Source of the DNA: an uncultured Clostridia bacterium
Lineage (GTDB): Bacteria > Bacillota > Clostridia > Saccharofermentanales > Saccharofermentanaceae
DNA length: 64,000 nucleotides
NCBI GenBank assembly: GCA_946407705.1
Contig: CAMJPC010000001.1
Location: 310,001 to 374,000, forward strand
Reading direction: 5' to 3'
In this document: positions 51,114 through 58,623 of the stretch, piece after piece
Layout of the letters: every line of letters begins with the position of its first letter
Position numbering within the stretch: the first letter of the stretch is position 1
Made by a program: the position numbers and the translations under genes
The notes under the pieces: model-generated
What the model was told of the DNA's origin: nothing
What the model saw: only the letters and a program-made list of their open reading frames with translations
The model's database searches: none

Positions 51114-52090
51114 AGAATCTCAAAAAGACTTTGATCACGATGGTCTGCCTCCTGCTCATCTTCTCTTTTGTTCCGGTTACCGGATGTAATTCCATAAGTA
51201 AATATATGAGGAAAAGAGCTGACCGCAAGGAAGAGAACAAGCGCAGTTTCACCGAAATGCATCAGTTCCGGGATTACTACGACAAGGGACTCAAAAAAGC
51301 CCTGAAAGAAAACGACAAGCAGGCTTTAAAGGAACTTTTCGCCGAGACGGTCATCGAAAACACATCGGATCTGAATGAGGGACTTGATTACATTTTCGGT
51401 CTGGAAGACTGGTCTGAGTTCTCATACGGAGCCGACAGCAAATGTTCGAGCCGCAAGGAATATGGCGGAGATGGCCATTGGGAATTTGTCAGCTGTCATT
51501 CAGATCTCACTAAAGGCGATGTCAGATACAGAGTTATCTATGCAGGTTATTCGACCTTCCGGGGCAAGGTTGACGGAAAGAACAGGATGATCACCGAGAA
51601 TCTCGGTATAGTAGATTTCACAATCGTAAAACTCAACTCCCAGGGCAATATCGAAGGTCCTGTGTATAACATGATAAACGGCATCTGTCATCCAGGCAGG
51701 GAGAAACTTGGCGTATTGGCGGATACCGTCTTTAACACTTTTGATTCAAAGAACAAAGACGGTTCATATATCGATACCATGACCGATGAGGCAATCGGAT
51801 CCTTGCTGACGGATAACCTTCGCAGCCATGCGGATAAAAGCGAACTCGAAGCTCTGTACTATTTCATAAGACTCGGTTCCTTATCCAAGAAACACAAGTA
51901 TTTCTTCTTCCTGAACAAAAAAGGAGATTCGCTCACGCTCACTTGCACTGTCAGATTTAAACTGCAGGACCACTGTATGATCTTACTGATCAAGAACGAT
52001 CAGATCGACGGTGCGTCATTCAGCGATGATGCGGATCCCGACATGCCTTCATCAGGCGAGATCAAAGGCTTCTCGAAATATATGAATTAA
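51110..52090 (+). CDS. Lipoprotein, possibly DUF5104-like
   Basis: Starting at the ATG at 51110 gives a clean lipoprotein signal (MKNLKKTLITMVCLLLIFSF, lipobox VTGC). A coiled-coil-like charged segment and about 270 residues of extracytoplasmic domain follow, with a repeated GLDYIFG...YAGYSTFRGKVDGK pattern reminiscent of DUF5104. A good ribosome site (AAAGGG) lies too far upstream for this ATG but at a proper distance from a 4-codon frame (51099-51113) whose stop overlaps it, so translation may be coupled. 326 residues. Confidence 0.8.
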   Translation: MKNLKKTLITMVCLLLIFSFVPVTGCNSISKYMRKRADRKEENKRSFTEMHQFRDYYDKGLKKALKENDKQALKELFAETVIENTSDLNEGLDYIFGLEDWSEFSYGADSKCSSRKEYGGDGHWEFVSCHSDLTKGDVRYRVIYAGYSTFRGKVDGKNRMITENLGIVDFTIVKLNSQGNIEGPVYNMINGICHPGREKLGVLADTVFNTFDSKNKDGSYIDTMTDEAIGSLLTDNLRSHADKSELEALYYFIRLGSLSKKHKYFFFLNKKGDSLTLTCTVRFKLQDHCMILLIKNDQIDGASFSDDADPDMPSSGEIKGFSKYMN

Positions 52091-52437
52091 ATCTCGGATC
52101 TGTTTCCGGTCTGAGGATCGTAGCAAGGGCAGTTAAATCCCTTCATCATATCGATGATCTTGCCAAGTTCCGTATCAGACATCCTCAGGCTGCAGTCAAA
52201 GAAAACGGACTGCGGAGTTGTACGGATGGTAAAGTTGCCTTCCAATCCGCCGTAATGATAGTCATCTAATCTTTCATATTCTCTGAATACTTTTTTGGCT
52301 TTGAGCAGGATATCGTTGATGGGAAGTTCCGAAAGACCCTGTACCGTTTTGCCTTCGATGCAAGCGGTATTGAATACTTCCCCGTTATCAAGAGAGATCC
52401 CGTTTTCGTACTTCCAAAATGCGAGCTGTCTTCCCAT
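52087..52437 (-). CDS. Small soluble protein, unknown
   Basis: The 116 residues begin MGRQLAFWKYENGISLDNG, with a good AAGGAGG site upstream that fixes this start. The protein ends in an NCPCYDPQTGNRSEI tail with a Cys pair. It converges with the lipoprotein gene and overlaps its end by 4 bases. No family is recognised. Confidence 0.7.
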   Translation of the reverse strand: MGRQLAFWKYENGISLDNGEVFNTACIEGKTVQGLSELPINDILLKAKKVFREYERLDDYHYGGLEGNFTIRTTPQSVFFDCSLRMSDTELGKIIDMMKGFNCPCYDPQTGNRSEI

Positions 52438-52475
52438 GATAGCCTCCTTAAAGCTTTTCACACATTATAAAACAA

Positions 52476-52514
52476 GAACTGTCCCGCTGTGAATCGTTCA
52501 CTTTGGGACGGTTC
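52476..52514. repeat. REP-like nested palindrome
   Basis: The outer arms GAACTGTCCC/GGGACGGTTC pair with one G-U or mismatch, and an inner GTGAA/TTCAC dyad completes a two-tier hairpin. Similar GGGACGGTTC palindromes are linked to REP-associated transposases in many bacteria. No T-run follows. The rest of the 52438-52687 gap holds the next gene's promoter region only. Confidence 0.4.
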
Positions 52515-52687
52515 CTGAAAGCCCCATGTTTTATGTATTTAGCTGCTTTCTTTTTTCGAACCCCTTAATTTATTTTGATTATCAAAGTATTGCCCTACAT
52601 TTGCCTAACTTTTACGTATTTTATTTCCCGGATAAAGAATACTATGACGCTAACAGAGCATCTAAGCCTGTAAAGAAGGAAATCTAA

Positions 52688-53473
52688 ATGAACTATAAGA
52701 TATATAACAACAATTCAAAGGACTGGGTCTTACTGATCCACGGTTTGGGCGGATCCATAAAGACCTGGAAGTATCAGATCAAGGATCTGCAGGATTTCAA
52801 CGTAATAGCCGTTGATCTTGAAGGCCATGGCGGATCTTCCATTCGTAAGACCAGACATCTCCTGTCCGAATCTGCAAACGGGATAAACGACATCTTAGAG
52901 CAGGAGAATATCGATAAGGTCCATATCATCTCCTTATCGCTCGGAACGCTCGTGGCAATGGAGTTTGCTTATCTTCACAAGGAGAAGGTAAGGTCGATCG
53001 TACTCGCAGGCTTCGTAATGAATCTGGGATTCGGCTACAAGACACTCCTTGCGTTTGTTGAAGGATTCAAATACATCATTCCCAAGAGATTCTTCTATCC
53101 GATGTTTGCGAATCTCATGATGCCCAGAAAGAACCACAAGAAATCCAGGGACATCTTCATAAGGGAATCCTTTAAGATGACCTCCGAAGCTTTCAAGATG
53201 TGGCTTACGGAACTTTTCAGAACACAGTTCAAGCTCAAGGACTATATCCGTTCGATCAAGGAGAGCCATCTTCCCGTATTCCTTATCTCCGGCAACGAGG
53301 ACTATTTCTTCGTCAACAGCGTAAGAAAGACTCACAAAGAGATGGGCGGATCCTCACTTTGCTTCATCGAGAAGTGCGGTCATGTCTGCAGCATCGAGAA
53401 GTATGAGCTGTTTAACGACCTGGTAGTTAAGTTCTTAAACGGCTCAAGCCGTCATGGAATAAACGCTGTCTGA
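52688..53473 (+). CDS. Alpha/beta hydrolase
   Basis: Cytoplasmic hydrolase of 261 residues: oxyanion-loop segment LIHGLGGSIKTW, nucleophile elbow ISLSLGTLVAM (Ser near 86, with Ser instead of the first Gly of GxSxG), a probable acid in GNEDYFF and catalytic His in CGHVCSIE. The substrate is unknown. GAAGGA 7 bases before the ATG marks the start. It converges with the lipoprotein gene downstream. Confidence 0.9.
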   Translation: MNYKIYNNNSKDWVLLIHGLGGSIKTWKYQIKDLQDFNVIAVDLEGHGGSSIRKTRHLLSESANGINDILEQENIDKVHIISLSLGTLVAMEFAYLHKEKVRSIVLAGFVMNLGFGYKTLLAFVEGFKYIIPKRFFYPMFANLMMPRKNHKKSRDIFIRESFKMTSEAFKMWLTELFRTQFKLKDYIRSIKESHLPVFLISGNEDYFFVNSVRKTHKEMGGSSLCFIEKCGHVCSIEKYELFNDLVVKFLNGSSRHGINAV

Positions 53474-54226
53474 TCATTGCGGCATGGAGTCGCTTCTCTG
53501 ACCGCCCTGAAAAAAGTATTCAATGACCTTTCCCGTACGCGCATCGACCTTTACGACGCTGTGTTTGTTGAGAACAAACTCATAGTAGTAATGCTCGGAG
53601 ACGGAATTCAATTTCAGAAGATAAGTTCCGTAAATGGTGTTTCCCCTGTCCATCAACATTAACTCCGTGTTCTTCGCCGCGAGTTCCTCTACAACAGGCA
53701 GGATGTTATCAGCACTCTTTACTCCTCTCTTATCGGGATAAGTTATCTTATGTCCGAACATCTTCGTAAAGTACCTGTGATCGTCGGCCGAATCAGCGCG
53801 GAAAGGCATATCCTCGATCACGACACCGTTTATATATGCACATGCGAAAAGTTGGACCCGGGTAACTCCTTCTGAGTTCCCGCTGCATCTGTGCTCGGTC
53901 ACGAACAGGTCAGGCTCCTGCTCCTTATCCTTCATCTCCAATACTTTTCTTATTGTCCCGTTCTGATCCGGATAATATTCATTTTCAAGGAAGAACCCGC
54001 CTTCCGGACAGTAGAGGTGCTTGCCTAACTGAACCAGGGCAAGAGGCCTGATATCGTAATCATGCTCAGGATCAACAGTTCCGCTTGTGGCGATCAATGC
54101 GTTAACGTCCTGAAAAAACGGAAGATCCGTTCCGCATCCGCCCGTTAACAAGGCGGAAACGCAAACGGATAAAGCAACCGTCCCGGTGATCAATGCACGA
54201 TTGATCTCTTTCCTGAAATCAAGCAT
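53474..54226 (-). CDS. Lipoprotein, unknown
   Basis: A long basic leader, then a signal with lipobox LTGGC (about residue 33), and about 210 residues of extracytoplasmic protein with paired Cys. It overlaps or abuts the upstream LUD gene, so the start is uncertain: ATG at 54226, or TTG at 54235 overlapping the LUD stop. The end lies 1 base after the convergent hydrolase. No family is recognised. Confidence 0.75.
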   Translation of the reverse strand: MLDFRKEINRALITGTVALSVCVSALLTGGCGTDLPFFQDVNALIATSGTVDPEHDYDIRPLALVQLGKHLYCPEGGFFLENEYYPDQNGTIRKVLEMKDKEQEPDLFVTEHRCSGNSEGVTRVQLFACAYINGVVIEDMPFRADSADDHRYFTKMFGHKITYPDKRGVKSADNILPVVEELAAKNTELMLMDRGNTIYGTYLLKLNSVSEHYYYEFVLNKHSVVKVDARTGKVIEYFFQGGQRSDSMPQ

Positions 54227-54231
54227 CCTTA

Positions 54232-54861
54232 TCAAAACCCGAGATTGTCATTAACAAGGATTACCTTGATCCTTCCCTCGTGTCTTGAGAAACGCGTGAT
54301 GAGGATCTGGCAGCAGATCGTATCAGGTGACTTGCAGTTGAAGCACGTACCCTTTGAAGCACAGGGAGTACTGAGGCCGAAACGCTGCACATTAGTGGGA
54401 GCAGCAACGTTTCTTGCGCGTTTCATTGCTGAATCAACGTCATTGCAGACCTTATTCATTCCGACTATGAAGATAACATGCTTGGGACCCTGTGCGATCG
54501 CGGAAACACGGTTTGAATTACCGTCGATGTTTACGAGGATGCCGTCATCGGTCATTGCGTTGACGCTCGAAAGGAAGAAATCCGCATCGTATGCCATGAG
54601 CATTGCCTGCCTCTTGTCTTCATAAGCATCACGGTCAATGAAATTATAGTTGCCTTCTTTAAGTGCCTTGGTCAGACCGATTTCATGAACGCTCATGCCA
54701 CCGCCCATGGAGATCGAACTTCCTTCGGGGATAAGATCAAGAGCGATCTTCAAAGCTTCTTCTTTATTTGCGGCATAGAAGCCTTCCATGTTGCGTGACT
54801 TAAGACCCTCTATGGTCTTCTTTGCAAGGAGTTCATTTCGCTTAACGATGTTGTTATCCAT
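54232..54861 (-). CDS. LUD-domain protein
   Basis: The 209-residue protein of the LUD (formerly DUF162/YkgG, LutC-like) family has a GSSISMGGGMSVHEIGL motif and a C-terminal Cys cluster (CASKGTCFNCKSPDTICC). That cluster is like the Cys-rich region seen in some LUD proteins. Family members work in lactate oxidation with LutA/LutB, but neither is encoded nearby. It may act alone in redox metabolism. Translation of the following lipoprotein may be coupled. Confidence 0.87.
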   Translation of the reverse strand: MDNNIVKRNELLAKKTIEGLKSRNMEGFYAANKEEALKIALDLIPEGSSISMGGGMSVHEIGLTKALKEGNYNFIDRDAYEDKRQAMLMAYDADFFLSSVNAMTDDGILVNIDGNSNRVSAIAQGPKHVIFIVGMNKVCNDVDSAMKRARNVAAPTNVQRFGLSTPCASKGTCFNCKSPDTICCQILITRFSRHEGRIKVILVNDNLGF

Positions 54862-54938
54862 AGTCTTATCCTCGCTTCATGAAAATACTATCCGGTAACT
54901 ATCCGGACGGACTAATTATATCATCTCAGGCTATGTGT

Positions 54939-56060
54939 TTACTGAGGCAATAAGCGGAGGAGGCAGTAGACGCCCAGAAGTATTGCCAGGAAGATGACGT
55001 TGATGACCGTGAAAGCCCCGATATAGCTGACTGACTTCTCCTTTGATTTGGGAAGAGCAGCGTGGAACTTATAGGTAATGAGGCTTGCCATGCTTGCAAT
55101 GAGCGTACCGAGTCCTCCAAGGTTCGTACCTATTACAAGAGCCTGACCGTCCTTGGTAAAAGCCGATAACAGCAATGCGGCCGGAACGTTGCTTATTACC
55201 TGCGAAGATACGATGGCGGTAAGCGCGGGTGATTTGGCGACGATCTCGGACATCGTATTATAAACGGCCTCTATCCTTCCCATGTTCCCAACGAAAACAA
55301 AGAAAAAAACGAAAGTGATGAGGAGCGTATAGTCAACGCCTTTGAAAGCTTTCCAGTCCATAACGAGCATTACGGCAACGAGAACGCCGAACGCGATCAG
55401 GAAATGGATGACCCTCAATACCACGAGAAGGCTCAATGCGAACAGTACAACGCAGATGGCAGCTTTAACTCCGGATATCTTCTTTTGTTCCTCCGGTTCC
55501 TTATTCTCGATCTTCATGTCCTTGCAGAGGATGAAGATAGCAATCGTTACCAGTACGAGCGAGCAAAGCGAATAAGGGAGCATGAGCTTAAGGAAATAAC
55601 CCATCTCCATGTCGTAATGAGTGTAAAGATAAATGTTCTGAGGATTGCCGATCGGTGTCTGCATGCTTCCCAGGTTGGTCGCGACAGTCATTAAGATCAG
55701 TGTAAAAGTAAGTGTCTTTCTGTCATCAAAAGACTTCATAAGAGCGATCGCGAAAGGAACGAGAGTTACGAGCGTTACGTCGTTTGTAAGTATCATTCCC
55801 ATGAAGAAAGCAAGCCAGACCAGGATAAGCGATACCATCCTTGACGAATGAACCTTTGAAAGGAGCTTGTTCGTGAGCTTGTCGAAAACGCCGAGTATAA
55901 CGAGTTCCGATACTACGAGCATCATGCAGAAAAGGATCGCAAGGACCCTGAAATCAACATAACCGATGTAATCCTTATCGGGATGTACAAAGAAACAGGA
56001 TACTATTGCTAGTATCCCTGAAATAAACAAAACCGGATCTTTTTTGATGCGTTCCAACAT
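54939..56060 (-). CDS. Anion permease of the ArsB/NhaD-citrate transporter group
   Basis: The 373-residue protein has about ten spans. The sequence FFMGMILTNDVTLVTLVPFAIAL and the C-terminal ISNVPAALLLSAFT are typical of the CitMHS/ArsB/SLC13 superfamily. The transported ion (arsenite, dicarboxylate or sodium/proton exchange) cannot be told from sequence. It is a single gene with its own start, and no arsenic resistance partner is beside it. Confidence 0.85.
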   Translation of the reverse strand: MLERIKKDPVLFISGILAIVSCFFVHPDKDYIGYVDFRVLAILFCMMLVVSELVILGVFDKLTNKLLSKVHSSRMVSLILVWLAFFMGMILTNDVTLVTLVPFAIALMKSFDDRKTLTFTLILMTVATNLGSMQTPIGNPQNIYLYTHYDMEMGYFLKLMLPYSLCSLVLVTIAIFILCKDMKIENKEPEEQKKISGVKAAICVVLFALSLLVVLRVIHFLIAFGVLVAVMLVMDWKAFKGVDYTLLITFVFFFVFVGNMGRIEAVYNTMSEIVAKSPALTAIVSSQVISNVPAALLLSAFTKDGQALVIGTNLGGLGTLIASMASLITYKFHAALPKSKEKSVSYIGAFTVINVIFLAILLGVYCLLRLLPQ

Positions 56061-56092
56061 AGCGAACAGATTCTACACCTAAGGCAGATCTT

Positions 56093-56512
56093 TCACAACA
56101 GTTCGGAAACATCCATTACCTTTATGTTGTTTTCGGTCAGGAGCCTTGTGAAAACGCCCTGTCCCGGTATCAGTTTTCCGGTGAAGGAACCGTCGTAGAT
56201 CGTGTTCACTCCGCAGGAAGGACTCCTGGACTGCAAGATCACGAGTTCGATCCCGTTATCCTTCACGATCTTCAAGGCAAGCTCTGCTCCCCTTCTGAAT
56301 TCCGCATCCACTGAAGTACCGTCCTTATGGCTTACGATGCCGTTTACTATCTCGGAAGATTCCCTCGGTGTCGGAAGTCCGCCCAATACCTCGGGACAGA
56401 TCTCATAAACTTCATGGCCTTTTACAAATTCAGCCACTTTCTCACTGTAGTTGTTGCCGCCGTTATATTTGCAGTTAACGCCGAGCAGGCATGAACTTAC
56501 CGCTATCTTCAA
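56093..56512 (-). CDS. DUF523 family protein
   Basis: The 139 residues start MKIAVSSCLLGVNCKYNGG, with EICPEVLGGLPTPRESSEI and a later LQSRSPSCGV, all hallmarks of DUF523 proteins. Conserved Cys suggest a metal or iron-sulfur site. The role is unknown. It lies 32 bases from the permease gene on the same strand. Confidence 0.93.
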   Translation of the reverse strand: MKIAVSSCLLGVNCKYNGGNNYSEKVAEFVKGHEVYEICPEVLGGLPTPRESSEIVNGIVSHKDGTSVDAEFRRGAELALKIVKDNGIELVILQSRSPSCGVNTIYDGSFTGKLIPGQGVFTRLLTENNIKVMDVSELL

Positions 56513-56649
56513 TCCGGATCACTCCTTTTCATGAATAAGGACATTATATCATCTGACTTTTTTACTACGATTCTGAAAACTTTTTCGGGATCGGCAACAC
56601 CATTTACCTGAAGTGTTGCATAACCATCATACGCAGAAATCATTGCTGA

Positions 56650-56678
56650 TTGTTGGAGGCCTTGTTACCAACGATAAT
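56650..56678 (+). promoter_or_regulatory. Promoter of the orphan pilin-like gene
   Basis: TTGTTG (56650-56655) and GATAAT (56673-56678) are 17 bases apart. A leader of about 55 bases, rich in ACAAACAC repeats and free of secondary structure, runs to a GGGAGG ribosome site. Confidence 0.6.
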
Positions 56679-56739
56679 GAAGACATCAAACAAAGACAAA
56701 CACAAACACTAACAAACACAAAATCGGGAGGAAAAGAAA

Positions 56740-56931
56740 ATGAAAATGGTTATGAAGTCACAGTCATCAAAGAAGGGTTTCTCACTCGTTGAACTCATTT
56801 GCGTTATCGCCATCATCGTTATCATCGCAGCAGCAGTCGGATTCAATTACGTTAAGATCTTCAGAAATCTCCCCTGGCAGGAGCTCGTCGGATCTGACAA
56901 TCCTTTCACTGTAGTTGCACAGAACAAGTAA
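56740..56931 (+). CDS. Orphan 63-residue type IV pilin-like protein
   Basis: The leader ends KSQSSKKG (cleavage after Gly13), then FSLVELICVIAIIVIIAAAV with Glu5, a textbook class III signal. After cleavage only about 50 residues remain: the N-terminal pilin helix and a short tail with Tyr24, Phe28, Trp33 and Phe43, but no globular head. GGGAGG precedes the ATG, and a promoter and terminator flank the gene, so it looks like a real one-gene unit. It is far from the pilus locus and on the other strand. It could be a helix-only filament subunit, a minor pilin or a signal peptide-derived factor. Confidence 0.8.
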   Translation: MKMVMKSQSSKKGFSLVELICVIAIIVIIAAAVGFNYVKIFRNLPWQELVGSDNPFTVVAQNK

Positions 56932-56957
56932 TCCATACCTTGCCATAAAAATAAAAG

Positions 56958-56986
56958 AGTTCCTGATTCATTTCAGGAACTTTTTT
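56958..56986 (+). terminator. Terminator of the orphan pilin-like gene
   Basis: The perfect 9-bp stem AGTTCCTGA/TCAGGAACT has a 6-base loop and is followed by TTTTT. Confidence 0.9.
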
Positions 56987-56991
56987 ATTGC

Positions 56992-57426
56992 TTATTCAGG
57001 TTTGTCGGGATTATTCTTTCTCTTCTCACATTCGGGGCAGAGAGAAGTCGGCGTTATCGAGAATAACGATTCCTTTTTGTATCCGCACTTGGAACAGATG
57101 AACACATACTTGGTAAACATGCTTCCCATCGTTGTGCTTACCAGCCATGTGCCGGTCTCATCATCAGCAACTTTGGGGATCTCCGGCTTATTCTCGGCAG
57201 GTTCCTTGGGCTGTTCGGGAGTTTTCACCGCTTCCTTTTCTTCTGCAACGAAGAGAACCGGGATCTTAATAGTTTCCTCGTCAAACCATGTGCTGGGTCT
57301 GGGCTCTTCAAATGTGCACTTAGTGCTGTAGAACGGACAACCGGAGCACTCGTTCCTGGTTACACACATTCTGTAAACGCCTCTCAATAACTGATCCAGC
57401 TGTTGCTCTCTTTTCTCATTATTCAT
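56992..57426 (-). CDS. Small Cys-rich zinc-binding protein
   Basis: The 144 residues have two Cys clusters: CVTRNECSGCPFYSTKC (about 18-34) and a C-terminal zinc ribbon (CSKCGYK and CPECEKR). I chose the ATG at 57426 with GAGGGG upstream; the longer frame has no ribosome site. It converges on the orphan pilin-like gene. No function is assigned. Confidence 0.75.
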   Translation of the reverse strand: MNNEKREQQLDQLLRGVYRMCVTRNECSGCPFYSTKCTFEEPRPSTWFDEETIKIPVLFVAEEKEAVKTPEQPKEPAENKPEIPKVADDETGTWLVSTTMGSMFTKYVFICSKCGYKKESLFSITPTSLCPECEKRKNNPDKPE

Positions 57427-57530
57427 TGGCTTAACCCCTCTAAGAAAGAATAACGGTTCAACGCTAATATTATAACAGCCTTTAGCAAGATATGTATAAT
57501 TGGCATGCCTGAAGATGTCCGGGAAGGTGC

Positions 57531-57562
57531 AAAAACCGGCCTGTAACATTGTTACAGACCGG
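57531..57562 (-). terminator. Terminator containing the TGTAACATTGTTACA palindrome
   Basis: CCGG, one mismatch, then CTGTAACA/TGTTACAG form a long stem followed directly by five T on the minus strand. It ends the 57.6-58.1 kb gene. The 15-base core equals that of the palindrome at 13118-13132. Confidence 0.85.
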
Positions 57563-57591
57563 CACAGATCATTGATTTTATTATGTTTTCC

Positions 57592-58101
57592 TTAATCCCA
57601 GTTATTGTTCTCCCAGGAATGAAATCTGTCCAAGAGCATCATCATGATCATCTCTCTCATGGGTGCCGGGAAGACATTAAGCTCGTCATTTAACTGGTCC
57701 CTGAAGATATTAATGTCATCTAACAGGGCCCTGATGACGGTTCCTTCCCTCTGCTTTGAGTCGGACATCTTAAAATTGCTGATTGTCTTTCTCAGGATCC
57801 TCGGCTCCGTGTCCTCGATCGCCACGGGACTGTTCTCTATCTCCGAAGCGTCAGTGAGCTCAAATCCCCAGTCAGAAAGGACCGATGCCGCGACCATGTT
57901 GATCACGCCGTAACTCGGCTCTTCTTCTGCATTCAGTTTCTTGATTACTATATCTTCTGCTTTTACGCCGTTCAGAAGCAGATCCACCATATCGGACCTG
58001 ATCCTTACACCCAACAGGAACAGCTTGTGGTCATCTATCTTCTTAGTATCGTCAAAGTAGACTATAGGTTCGTCAATATACCTTTCAAGATCAAAAACCA
58101 T
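57592..58101 (-). CDS. Soluble protein, unknown
   Basis: The 169 acidic residues show no signal peptide or membrane span. The C-terminal third is rich in Met (PAPMREMIMMMLLDRFHSW) and ends in a Trp/Asn motif, ENNNWD. No family is recognised. The gene has its own terminator and is preceded by a 300-base gap, so it may be a single-gene unit. Confidence 0.7.
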   Translation of the reverse strand: MVFDLERYIDEPIVYFDDTKKIDDHKLFLLGVRIRSDMVDLLLNGVKAEDIVIKKLNAEEEPSYGVINMVAASVLSDWGFELTDASEIENSPVAIEDTEPRILRKTISNFKMSDSKQREGTVIRALLDDINIFRDQLNDELNVFPAPMREMIMMMLLDRFHSWENNNWD

Positions 58102-58297
58102 ATTGTCCTCCCATAATTAACCTCAAAACGCTGACTAAGTGTCTGGCTTTATACTACACTCCGTGAATAACCTTGTTATTTACCCTGTGTTAATAAAAAG
58201 CAAAACAGTTTTGAATAAACCTTGTCAGAGGACAGGCTTATGAGAGGCATAACTTTTGAAATGGTTTATCTGTTAACGTAAGCAAACCCGTTCTTGC

Positions 58298-58412
58298 TTA
58301 CTTGCGCCTGTAGAAAAGCCCGCCTTCTGCAGCGCCCTTGCCGAAACCGCCGTCATAAGTGACCGTGTCGATATACATACCCTTGGGCAGATAAGGGATG
58401 GCGGCATCCGAA
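58298..58412 (-). pseudogene. Coding-like remnant after the 69-residue gene
   Basis: In the 58102-58412 gap a minus-strand frame reads PYLPKGMYIDTVTYDGG, then FGKGAAEGGLFYRRK and a stop. Codon use is normal, and there is no start with a ribosome site. It begins at the end of the 69-residue membrane gene in another frame. It may be the displaced C-terminus of a frameshifted gene or a small uncalled protein. The rest of the gap holds no gene I can support. Confidence 0.35.
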
Positions 58413-58622
58413 TCAATCCTTAGGGGGATTCTCCTTGAAATACGACATGTAGTCTTCGTCATCATTCTGCTTCTTCTTTTTCTTGAGAAGGACCGTGAGA
58501 ACGATTATGCTTCCGATGGTCATGGCGATAACTATCACGGCAACGATGACTACTATTGCCAGAAACGCTAACAGGACCGGACCGGAACCGGGTCCCATCA
58601 TGTCTAAGTCAATCAGATTCAT
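58413..58622 (-). CDS. Small single-span membrane protein
   Basis: The 69 residues are a short Asp-Met-Gly-Pro N-terminus, a long Ile/Val-rich membrane span (about 16-45) and a Lys-rich then acidic cytoplasmic tail ending KENPPKD. It starts 1 base after the MFS gene ends. The function is unknown. A frameshift that cut off a longer C-terminus is possible, given the coding-like sequence downstream. Confidence 0.65.
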   Translation of the reverse strand: MNLIDLDMMGPGSGPVLLAFLAIVVIVAVIVIAMTIGSIIVLTVLLKKKKKQNDDEDYMSYFKENPPKD

Positions 58623-58623
58623 A

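Noticed and set aside
54232..54861. Complete lactate-utilisation (lutABC) operon
   Set aside because: Only the LUD protein is present; neither LutA- nor LutB-like genes flank it.
54939..56060. Arsenite efflux pump within an ars operon
   Set aside because: The permease fold is shared with many anion transporters, and no arsR, arsA or arsC is adjacent; the ArsR-like sites at 34.3 kb are 20 kb away.
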